The notes beneath the pieces were generated by a model. It made no database searches. It was not told the origin of the DNA and saw nothing but the letters and a program-made list of their open reading frames with translations. Both the position numbers and the translations under genes were made by a program. Below, piece by piece: positions 1 to 7,557 of a stretch of DNA of 18,151 nucleotides (position 1 is the stretch's first letter; every line of letters starts with the position of its first letter). The stretch is taken from contig JAWZXG010000098.1 in the NCBI GenBank assembly GCA_037178625.1, positions 1 to 18,151 of the forward strand, given 5' to 3'. The DNA is from Skeletonema tropicum (lineage: Eukaryota > Bacillariophyta > Thalassiosirophyceae > Thalassiosirales > Thalassiosiraceae).

Positions 1-182
1 GCGGGACAGAGGAGGTGGGGACGGACCCTTTTTTCCGGGAACCGTTCGTTTGGCTTGATCAGTCCTATGAAGAAGATCTCGTCTATCTCTCCAGAGCCGC
101 CCCCACCCTATTCAGCTATCTAACTTCCGCAGATGGCGATACATCTCCAGCCTTCTATTACATTGTTTCCACACCTCCCATC

Positions 183-814
183 ATGCTATTGGTAAAACTC
201 CTCAGTCCTAATGCCACTATGCCAACTCGCTGGTCACCCGAATCTGCTGGGTTTGATTTATGTGCAGCGGAGCCTAAAGTCGTACCTGCTGGGGGGATGG
301 CAGTTATTAAAACTGACTTGAGTGTTGCCTGTCCAGAGGGAACTTATGCCCGTATCGCTCCAAGGAGGCAAGTCCGACAATGCTCGATATTGTGTGCTAT
401 GTTATCATGCATTCATATTAATTCCTGCGTTTTGTTCTGTTGTGTATTATGTAGTGGTGTTGCTGTTAAGAGAATGATCGGCTGTGGTGCTGGAGTTGTC
501 GATGCTGACTGTAAGCTAAAATTGAAGTACAAATTAACAGCCTCGCTTATTTCATTGTAACCCATCTCAAAATTTCATATTCATATATTTTTTAAACAGA
601 TCGAGGAAATGTAGGTGTGGTTCTCTTCAATTTCGGTCATGAGGATTTTCATGTTTACATTGGAGATCGCATTGCCCAATTAATCCTCGAAAGAATTTCA
701 ATGGTTCATGCAGTGCAGGTTGACGAATTGACAGAGACACAACGTGGTGTTGGTGGATTTGGATCGACATCTGCACCCAGCAGCAGAAGAGACAAAAGTG
801 ATTTACCTCCGTGA
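183..814 (+). CDS. DUT: dUTPase (dUTP diphosphatase), three exons
   Basis: Hydrolyses dUTP to dUMP and pyrophosphate, keeping uracil out of DNA and supplying dUMP for dTMP synthesis; the family acts as a trimer. Exons 183-367, 455-510 and 600-814 give a 151-residue protein, normal for the family. All five motifs are visible: [10 protein letters not shown] (motif 1), RIAPRSGVAVK (motif 2, rebuilt exactly across intron 1), [11 protein letters not shown] (motif 3, rebuilt across intron 2), GDRIAQLI (motif 4) and [10 protein letters not shown] (motif 5, the glycine-rich phosphate-binding tail), then a short polar tail. Intron 1 (368-454, 87 nt) has a GC donor in the context AG/GCAAGT and ends in TAG. 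Intron 2 (511-599, 89 nt) is GT-AG. ATG 183 is preferred because the family fold begins just after it. The frame is open upstream to ATG 15, so a longer N-terminus (for example a targeting peptide) cannot be excluded. No break is seen. Confidence 0.93.
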
Positions 815-1289
815 TAGATTACGAAGAGAGAACTCTCACTGTGAAATTGTTGGATTTATTGCGTGCGTCTTTCCCCATGTCATCTATCAAAGCCATTGCA
901 AAATATTGTTCGGGTTAAACATGTGTCGCCCTCTCTCGCGGATCAACTAACGCCAGGGGTGCATTCCGTCCAACCAACACTGCCACGGCCACGGCTCCAG
1001 CACCAAATATACATATATATAATTTATAATATCATTCGTGTTACATAGATGTGGCACATTTTGGATAGGTAAATGGCATTAATACATAGTTACTTCTAGC
1101 TTGTGCAGCTTCTCTCAGATGTCTTGCTTGTTTTGGTATTCAATCAAAGTGGCAGTCATTGCAAAATATTGTGTAGGTTAAACTATTTAGTGTTGTTGAT
1201 CGCCTTCTATTCGTGTTACATAGATGTGGCACATTTTGGATAGGTAAATGGCATTAATACATAGTTACTTCTAGCTTGTGCAGCTTCTC
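815..1289. other. Intergenic region, repeat-derived, no gene seen
   Basis: Lies 3' of both the dUTPase gene (+) and the MORN gene (-), so it is a convergent 3' region. It is mostly repeat: a block around 891-916 (CATTGCAAAATATTGT...GGTTAAAC) recurs at about 1157-1181, and a 125-bp block occurs twice (separate entry). An AT-rich patch lies near 1008-1035. No ORF here resembles a protein. Confidence 0.6.
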
Positions 1290-1333
1290 TCAGATGTCTT
1301 GCTTGTTTTGGTATTCAATCAAAGTGGCAGTCA
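1034..1333. repeat. 125-bp direct duplication copying the 3' end of the MORN gene
   Basis: Bases 1034-1158 and 1209-1333 are the same 125-bp sequence at a spacing of 175 bp; I see no mismatch by eye. The right-hand copy contains the last codons and stop of the MORN gene on the minus strand (1290-1333). The left copy is therefore a detached duplicate of that gene's 3' end and downstream DNA. The piece between copies (about 1157-1181) resembles 891-916, so the event probably duplicated a unit of about 175 bp next to an older related unit. Confidence 0.85.
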
Positions 1334-1640
1334 GTTTCGAAACTTGTGTCTTCAATTTTTTAGCTTCTCTGACAAGCTTCAATGAGGATGCTTCAGGTCT
1401 ACCTTTTCGGAAGTAGCACGTGTACGAGTCTCCATTCGACCAAGTTAGGCAGCCCCATCCGTGTTCGAATCCATCGCGGAACAATCCCGTGTATTTTACA
1501 TCGCTCTTGAACTCGTAAACGCCCCATCCGTGTGGAATGAAACGGTGCTTTGCCATGCCCTTTCCTTTTCCTCTGCTGTTGCGCAACTTCGTCTTACGAA
1601 CAGAACCGCTGTATAGTCCACCAGAATAATGAATCTTCAT
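1290..1640 (-). CDS. Small MORN-repeat protein
   Basis: Starting at ATG 1640 it encodes about 116 residues. At least two MORN-type repeats are visible: YSGGLYSGSV near the N-terminus, then YTGLFRDGFEHGWGCLTWSNG and YTCYFRKGRP. These have the family pattern Y-x-G-x(2)-x-G-x(2)-H-G-x-G-x(4)-x-G. The stretch between the first two repeats is basic (KTKLRNSRGKGKGMAKHRF). The last 25 residues look like a short coiled coil (LVREAKKLKTQVSKLTATLIEYQ). MORN repeats usually bind lipid or mediate membrane and cytoskeleton contacts; the specific role is unknown. The frame runs upstream only to a stop at 1725-1727 with no ATG, so either ATG 1640 is the start or an upstream exon exists. It is short for a MORN protein and may be a fragment. 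Its 3' end lies in the duplicated 125-bp block. Confidence 0.65.
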   Translation of the reverse strand: MKIHYSGGLYSGSVRKTKLRNSRGKGKGMAKHRFIPHGWGVYEFKSDVKYTGLFRDGFEHGWGCLTWSNGDSYTCYFRKGRPEASSLKLVREAKKLKTQVSKLTATLIEYQNKQDI

Positions 1641-1795
1641 TTTGAAGTTAAGTGAAATAATACCGACAGATGTTGATGACGATGCAGCCAATGATGTCTT
1701 CTTTGAGAACAAAGCAAATCGGATTTATGAGCCAAGCTCGGATCGGCCAACCCCAAATCAAAGCAAGCAGCATATTATTCAATAGTAGTCCTAAG

Positions 1796-2015
1796 GTAGG
1801 GTTCTCACCCTTTGTTTTGATTCTGGGGTCTGCTACCTTTTACAAGATGTACAGGGCGGAAGTGGTGTGAACTTTTTTCAAATTGAGTTTTTGGGACTCA
1901 GTACCATCAAACCTGAGTCCACGATTAACTTCAATTTCAAATCTACCTTGGACGGAATTGGTATGAACTTTTTTCAAATTGAGTTTTTGGGACTTACATC
2001 AAACCTAAGTCCATG
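1796..2015 (+). repeat. Dispersed repeat, first copy, with an internal direct duplication
   Basis: The segment 1796-1945 (starting GTAGGGTTCTCACCCTTTG) is found again in reverse complement at about 11170-11318 at high but imperfect identity. Inside it an identical 30-mer occurs twice (1869-1898 and 1965-1994), each followed by a similar CATCAAACCTRAGTCCA tail, so the second half is a duplication of the first. No protein is encoded. This is a dispersed non-coding element, possibly the end of a larger transposon or a MITE; no target-site duplication was identified. Confidence 0.75.
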
Positions 2016-2216
2016 CATCAGGGAAGTCGCTTGGCCTCTCTTTTGTGGCAACAAGTACAATACCTATTTGAAGTCCGATCACAGGTTCCAGTCAAGTGCT
2101 GTTTTGGTGTCATGGTTGCAAGAGATGTCGGATATTATACTGCTGAGGCTTATTTCATCGGCCTGATTGAGGATCCAACTTGTGTGCTATTGATATATTC
2201 AAATTTGATGCTATAA
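2007..2216 (+). CDS. Short ORF of uncertain reality, possible exon remnant
   Basis: ATG 2013 opens 67 codons ending at 2216; the frame is open from 2007. The composition looks protein-like (SRLASLLWQQVQYLFEV, then CCFGVMVARDVGYYTAEAYF), and the DNA here does not look low-complexity. I recognise no family. There is a stop just upstream (2004-2006) and a repeat immediately before it, so it may be a broken gene remnant or chance. It is listed only because the 1.64-2.33 kb interval holds nothing else that could be coding. Confidence 0.22.
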   Translation, partial: KSMHQGSRLASLLWQQVQYLFEVRSQVPVKCCFGVMVARDVGYYTAEAYFIGLIEDPTCVLLIYSNLML

Positions 2217-2330
2217 GCGTGAGACTAATATGTCAAGATCGTATACAACAACATAAACTAAAGAAAGACTACTAATCAGCATTCAGTGATGATCGAACAG
2301 CGCACTATATTAGGGAGATATAGGAGTAAT

Positions 2331-3567
2331 TCAGAAGTCTGCGTCGAGGCTGAACACTTGATCCTCCTGGGCTACACCAACACCACTCTTAGCATACTCT
2401 CCAACGCGCCTCTCGAAGAAGTTAGTTTTCCCCTGCAGACTGATCATCTCCATCCATTCAAATGGATTGGCAGCTCCGTATTGCTTGGGGCATCCAAGGG
2501 CAGCCAACAAACGATCAGCACAGAACTCAATGTACTGGCACATGAGGTCTCCGTTCATACCAATCAGGGAAACAGGAAGGGCCTCCACCACAAACTCCTT
2601 CTCGATCTGGACAGCATTAGTTATAATCTCGTCAATACGGATAACAGGCAATTTGTTCACGAGCTTGCTGTAAAGAAGGCAGGCAAAGTCACAATGTAGA
2701 CCCTCATCACGCGAGATAAGCTCATTGGAGAAACAAAGGCCAGGCATGAGACCACGCTTCTTCAACCAAAAGATGGCGCAGAAACTGCCACTGAAAAAGA
2801 TACCCTCCACGGCTGCAAAGGCGATGATACGTTCGGCGAAGGAAGCGTTGTTGGAGTCGCACCGGAGAGCCCAGTGAGCCTTCTTTTGAACACAGGGAAT
2901 GGTCTCGATGGCATTGAGAATACGAGACTTGGTCTTTTGGTCCTTAATGTATGTGTCAATTAACAACGAATAGGTTTCGCTTTGAATGTTGTGTAGATTA
3001 TAATGTATGTAAACATATACCAGAAACCAGGAAACAGGTGAGTGTCAATGGTGTATGTACGAGCCAATGTAAAAGCCTACACATTTTTTTCATCTTGTTA
3101 CCTATGATATTTTCAACCGCAATTTGAAATCCGTAGAAGAAGCGTGCCTCAGGGCTTTGCACCTCAGTAGCAAAGTTACTGGAGAGGTTCTCGTTGACAA
3201 TACCATCGGAGGCAGCAAAAAAGGCAAGGACGTGGGAGACGAAATGACGTTCGTTGTCGGCTAGACCTTCCCAATCTTTGAGGTCGGAGGAAGGTCAATT
3301 TCCTCGGTAAGTCCAGAAACAAGCTAGTGCCTTTTTGTACATGACCCATATATCTCTAGTACGAAGACATACAGAGGGAGGTGAGGCAGAGTATGCAAGT
3401 AACATTTGGGCAAATTGCATGTCCCACCTACCTCGTTATCTTGGATGGGGAACAACACAAAGCGCGCGTGGGTTGTCCCTTAGTAAAGGCTCCTCGTCTG
3501 CGACCTCGGCTATGATATCTGCACCGCCATTATCATTATCAAACGAACATTCCAAAAACGACTTCAT
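2331..3567 (-). pseudogene. RNR2: Ribonucleotide reductase small subunit (R2), 5' exons frameshifted
   Basis: Class I R2 carries the diiron-tyrosyl radical cofactor needed by R1 to reduce NDPs. The last exon (2331-2979) is intact: [14 protein letters not shown] (with the radical Tyr), [11 protein letters not shown] (Glu ligand), [11 protein letters not shown] (Glu and His ligands) and the C-terminal FSLDADF that docks on R1. A second exon (3102 to about 3354) has [32 protein letters not shown] and [12 protein letters not shown] first exon (3432-3567, ATG at 3567) ends EEPLLRDNPR...FVLFPIQDNE. Introns are about 2980-3101 and 3356-3431. Frame is broken by small indels: an extra base in the CG run at 3462-3468, extra bases in ATATAT at 3348-3353, an extra base at 3306-3312, a missing base near 3289-3293, and a missing base at 3102-3110 beside the His-ligand codon. 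Read literally, the first exon soon hits a stop. It is either a decayed copy or a badly sequenced stretch; retained introns exclude a processed pseudogene. The 5' end is uncertain. Confidence 0.85.
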
Positions 3568-3980
3568 CGCCGTGTGGATTTTATTGTGGTCCAGCTCTAG
3601 CAGTAAAAATATAAGTTGTATGTATCACCAAGATAGATACTCAGACCTTTGCCTGTGGGCAGAAAAAGAGATTTAGTAATTTTCTCTTTTCTCAGCTTTT
3701 ATGGCTTGATTGCATCCCGCCTCTCTAGCAGTGCTAATATAGCCAGAGTCCTGCCCGAACGAGGCGGCCATTGACCGTGCCTCCATTGATACTGCCGTTT
3801 GTTTACCCAGCGCGGGGCTGATTGAGAGAATTCAATTTTCTCACGCCTATAATCTTCACTGCTGAGTCTTAGAGCACGCTGCCTTATCATGTTCAAATTA
3901 CATCAGCTAAAATAGTTTATCCTACAACAGCACAAGTTACAACTCAGAGATGTCAGTGTCAGGTACAGTTCACTTTTCAT
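3568..3980. other. Intergenic region between the R2 gene and the nucleotidyltransferase gene
   Basis: It holds the 5' flank of R2 (minus strand), including a pyrimidine-rich stretch ending in TAG just upstream of the R2 first exon on the minus strand, which could be a 3' splice site of a further 5' exon. A 65-codon minus-strand ORF (3699-3896) has no recognisable features. No promoter motif or repeat is convincing. Confidence 0.4.
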
Positions 3981-5384
3981 TCACAGGGACAGGGTATAGA
4001 AAGGCGAAGTGTCAAATCCATTTCGGTCAAGATTCCTCAATTTTGCTCTACGGGCGGGAGAAGGCAGGTTCTTTCGGTGCAATAGCTTTACCCTCTTCAC
4101 CGTGTCACTGGTATTGACTTGCAGCTTCGGCTTCGATACATGACTGCGCTCGTCTTTGTATCTGGGTGGCGATGGGGCACTCTGCTTTTGACTTAGCTCG
4201 TCAACAGTGATACCGGTATCGGTGAAATGGAATCCCTTCTCGCGATACTGCTTTTGATTGAGCTCATCAACAGTGATATCGGTGAAATGGAATCCTCTCT
4301 TGTTGTACTTTACTACACGCTGCGAAATCTTGACTAGCATATTGTGAAGGATAATGCAGTATTTCACACTAAGTTCTGGCTCATCAATGGACATCGGTGA
4401 GAAGATCCCATCTTGATTTGGGAGGTCGCCACCACATTCCCTTACATCGCTGAAAACAAGCTCCGCGAACTTAACTTTCTCTTCATTCGGGTTGAAGAAT
4501 GAAATCTGTTCCAGTTCATGGAGGGAGAAAGCATTCAGATACATACGCATGTATCTATTCAAAAGCAACGTCCAATTTGGACATCTCAGCATTGCTTCTT
4601 TTCTGAGGATTCGATGCAAGTTTGGAACGCAGAAATCGATCCCATTGAAGTGCGACATACAAGGCATTATATCAAATTTGTGAAGAGTATCTTTGACTGT
4701 CGCCGAGGAGGTTACAACAAGATCGATTTGTTTTCTGAGGCGATGGTTCCCTGGAGCAAATGAGAAGTCCAATGGCATGACATATGGACTTCTTGCATTG
4801 ACGACGAAATCGTGCCTTGAGGCAATGAAACCTCTCCTCACAGCATCTCTGACGGGCATCCTTCTGATGTGTGTGTGAGCCGGCGGGAGTGAATATGACT
4901 CCACATGATGAATCTTGTGGTCCATAAACGTGTAATCAGAAGTTGATATGCCAGTGAAAACAAAGCCAAGTGAATCTAGATGACGTCTCGTATACGGAAG
5001 GGCCATGACGGTGGTATAAAGGTCGATGTCGCTCGCAACGAAACCATCACCTTGAGCACAACTGCCATTGTTAGTTACCGCTTGAACGATTAAGGACCCG
5101 GCGATGACAAGTTGGTCCCTGCCATAAATATGTGCAACACATTTGAGTCTTTCAATCAATGGCACTGCGAGATGCTCGAATCCTTCCCGCTGCCTGATGA
5201 CCGACATTAGAGAGTGAAGGAGTGATTCGTTGATGAAACCAGCTGGAGTAGATTCTTCAGACATCACAACTGTTGAACTGTTAGTCCAGAGGCGCTTGGT
5301 CACTAAAAGATTGAACGCATCTGTCGGTGTTAGAAACGAGGCCAGTTGCAGAGAGAGTTCACGTATGCTCATGAGAGAGTCCAT
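3981..5384 (-). CDS. Predicted nucleotidyltransferase-fold protein with F-box-like N-terminus
   Basis: An uninterrupted 467-residue ORF starting at ATG 5384. Residues about 6-33 (SIRELSLQLASFLTPTDAF then LLVTKRLW) resemble an F-box or similar short helical motif. Residues 94-121 read IAGSLIVQAV...ASDIDLY: a Gly-Ser followed by Asp-x-Asp, the nucleotidyltransferase pattern, with a possible third carboxylate in KQIDLVV (D221). Residues 237-260 (FDIMPCMSHFNGID then FCVPNLHRIL) and the later KYNKRGFHF are, from memory of the family, like proteins found in protists and giant viruses. A module containing GFHFTD and ITVDEL is duplicated at about 362-379 and 382-401. The tail is basic and Ser/Pro-rich. 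Substrate and role are unknown. It is divergent from R1 across a 313-bp gap. Missing metal-binding activity cannot be excluded, so the enzyme call is tentative. Confidence 0.6.
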   Translation of the reverse strand: MDSLMSIRELSLQLASFLTPTDAFNLLVTKRLWTNSSTVVMSEESTPAGFINESLLHSLMSVIRQREGFEHLAVPLIERLKCVAHIYGRDQLVIAGSLIVQAVTNNGSCAQGDGFVASDIDLYTTVMALPYTRRHLDSLGFVFTGISTSDYTFMDHKIHHVESYSLPPAHTHIRRMPVRDAVRRGFIASRHDFVVNARSPYVMPLDFSFAPGNHRLRKQIDLVVTSSATVKDTLHKFDIMPCMSHFNGIDFCVPNLHRILRKEAMLRCPNWTLLLNRYMRMYLNAFSLHELEQISFFNPNEEKVKFAELVFSDVRECGGDLPNQDGIFSPMSIDEPELSVKYCIILHNMLVKISQRVVKYNKRGFHFTDITVDELNQKQYREKGFHFTDTGITVDELSQKQSAPSPPRYKDERSHVSKPKLQVNTSDTVKRVKLLHRKNLPSPARRAKLRNLDRNGFDTSPFYTLSL

Positions 5385-5592
5385 TCTTGGTTTCTTGGCA
5401 GCTAATTATGACTTTGATGTGGGTTTCTTTTTATGTGAGGACCAAGGATCCGGGGACAGAGATGCAATGTCAAAATCATGGCCCAGACAGAAAGGTAAGT
5501 ATGTAAGCTACATAATCAAGAAAGATATGTACTTTCTCGTTTTTGTACGAGGACCAGTCAGCAGGTGTCAAATCTCACTTCAGATTTTTTTC

Positions 5593-5602
5593 TTTCGCGA
5601 AA
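5593..5602. promoter_or_regulatory. TTTCGCGAAA palindrome upstream of R1, E2F-like
   Basis: A perfect 10-bp palindrome about 96 bp upstream of the R1 start, in the 313-bp gap shared with the divergent nucleotidyltransferase gene. It resembles E2F-type S-phase elements (TTTSSCGC) but matches only seven of eight positions. RNR genes of plants and animals are E2F targets, so the location is suggestive. The rest of 5385-5697 shows no other clear element. Confidence 0.4.
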
Positions 5603-5697
5603 TAGCATCCAACAATTGTATGTATCACGTCCAGTATTGTACTATCATTGCATCTCAGAACCAGCGAACAACCTTTATATCACAGCACAGCACAATC

Positions 5698-7557
5698 ATG
5701 TTTATCAGAAAGAGAGACGGAAGACAGCAAAGCTGCCAATTTGATAAGATCCAGAGCCGCATCTCGAAGCTATGCTATGGCCTCGATCAAAAGGTGAGAA
5801 TGAGAGCGTCCGTCTGCATCTCTTGTAATGTTGGTACACTCGAAAGATTGATTCGTCAACACACCGTGCTGCGCAGCTACTTACGTCTTCTCTCACTCTC
5901 TCGTTCTCTATTCTAGTTCGTAAACGAAGCCATCATCTCGCAAAAGGTGATTCAGGGAGTCTATCAAGGTGTCACTACCACTGAGCTCGATGAACTTGCA
6001 GCCCAAACTGCTGCATCCTTTGCCACTCAACATCCCGACTATGCCATCCTCGCCGCACGTATCGAGGTGTCCAACTTGCACAAAATGACAGAGAAATCAT
6101 TTTCAAAGGTTATGCACGCCTTCCGCGGATACAAACACCCCAAAACTGGAGAGACTGCCCCTCTAATCTCCAAAGAAGTCTACAATGTCATCATGGCCAA
6201 CAGAGACACACTTGACGGGTGCATCATCCATGACAGAGACTTTGAATTTGACTACTTTGGCTTCAAGACCCTCGAAAAATCATACCTACTCAAAATTGAT
6301 GGAAAGATTGCCGAGCGTCCTCAGCACATGCTCATGCGTGTTGCCGTCGGCATCCACATGGATGACATTGACCGTGTGAAAGAAACATATGATCTCCTCT
6401 CCAAAGGATACTTCATTCACGCGACACCCACCCTTTTCAATGCAGGGACCCCAAACCCACAAATGTCTTCTTGCTTTCTCACTTGTATGAAGGCCGATTC
6501 CATCGAAGGTATATACGACACACTCAAGAATTGTGCTATTATTTCAAAGCATGCTGGTGGCATTGGTATGTCGGTCAGCAATATCAGAGCTAGCGGTAGT
6601 TACATTCAGGGTACCAACGGAACATCCAATGGCATCGTGCCAATGCTCCGTGTATTTAACAACACTGCTCGCTACGTTGATCAAGGAGGAGGAAAGCGTA
6701 AGGGGAGTATTGCTGCCTACATTGAGCCATGGCATGCAGATATTTTTGCATTCCTTGACTTGAGGAAGAACCACGGAAACGAGATGGAGCGTGCCCGTGA
6801 CCTTTTCTACGCCCTCTGGATTCCCGACCTATTCATGGAGCGTGTTCAGACCAACGGTGACTGGACCTTGATGTGCCCCAATGAGTGCAAGGGCCTCGCA
6901 AACTGCTGGGGTGGTGAATTCAAAGCCCTCTACGAGAAGTACGAGCGTGAGGGCAAGGGGCGTAAGACCATCAAGGCCCAACAGCTTTGGTTTGCTATCC
7001 TGGACTCTCAGGTAGAGACTGGAACTCCTTACATGCTCTACAAAGACCACTGCAACAGGAAATCGAACCAACGAAACCTTGGAACCATCAAGTGCTCCAA
7101 CTTGTGTACTGAAATCGTGGAGTACACCGCACCTGATGAAATTGCCGTGTGCAACTTGGCAAGTATCAGCCTTTCTAAGTTTGTGACTCCCGCTGGACAC
7201 TTTGGCGAGGAGGGTCACTATGATTACGACTTGGACAAGCTCAAAGAAATCTCCAAGGTTTTGACGAGGAACCTGAACCGTGTCATTGACAACAATTTCT
7301 ATCCCGTTGAGGAGGCCAAGAGATCTAACATGCGCCATCGTCCCATTGGTATTGGCGTCCAGGGTTTGGCCGACGCTCTGCAAATGATGAGTGTTTACCC
7401 TAATAACATCAATCTGCCACTACAAGTTACATTACAAAGCAGAGGACTTACTCCTTCGCCATTGGCATCCGCATATGGGTATAGTCGCACTCTGAAGCTA
7501 CACTCATCGTCAATCGTTATTGTTACAAAGAGAGAGTGCATCCCGAAGAAGTCCTGA
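5698..7557 (+). pseudogene. RNR1: Ribonucleotide reductase large subunit (R1), C-terminal third replaced
   Basis: R1 reduces ribonucleoside diphosphates to deoxy forms using the radical from R2. Exon 1 (5698-5793) encodes MFIRKRDGR...KLCYGLDQK, the start of the ATP-cone. A GT-AG intron (5794-5916, 123 nt) follows, then exon 2. With this splice the residues fall on mammalian numbering: D57 (activity site), C218 (redox cysteine, SSCF), D226 (specificity site), N427-C429-E431 (NLCTEI catalytic centre) and C444 (CNLAS). [14 protein letters not shown] is the last family block; similarity ends at about 7389. The remaining 55 codons to the stop at 7555-7557 are antisense to the Helitron ORF. The C-terminal radical-transfer tyrosine pair, the remaining barrel and the CxxC tail are absent from the window. 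A product could be made but should be inactive. No frameshift occurs in 1.5 kb of exon 2, so the truncation is probably recent, or an assembly join. Confidence 0.92.

Noticed and set aside
1290..1712. 140-residue MORN ORF starting at 1712
   Set aside because: That start is TTG, not a normal eukaryotic initiation codon. ATG 1640 or an upstream exon is more likely.
2980..3110. AT-AC (U12-type) intron in R2 joining ENI to SETY
   Set aside because: An AT...AC reading can be drawn, but the U12 donor and branch-point consensus are absent. A canonical GT-AG intron plus one missing base, among several other indels nearby, is simpler.
3335..3676. 113-codon plus-strand ORF
   Set aside because: It is antisense to the R2 first exon and intron; no protein features.
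5230..5916. 228-codon plus-strand ORF
   Set aside because: It is antisense to the nucleotidyltransferase gene, then R1 exon 1, then unspliced R1 intron. Only 5698-5793 is coding.
183..7557. Endogenised giant-virus genome as the source of dUTPase and RNR
   Set aside because: All three genes have spliceosomal introns and no capsid, polymerase or other viral hallmark gene is present. Host origin fits better, although the nucleotidyltransferase-like protein keeps the question open.
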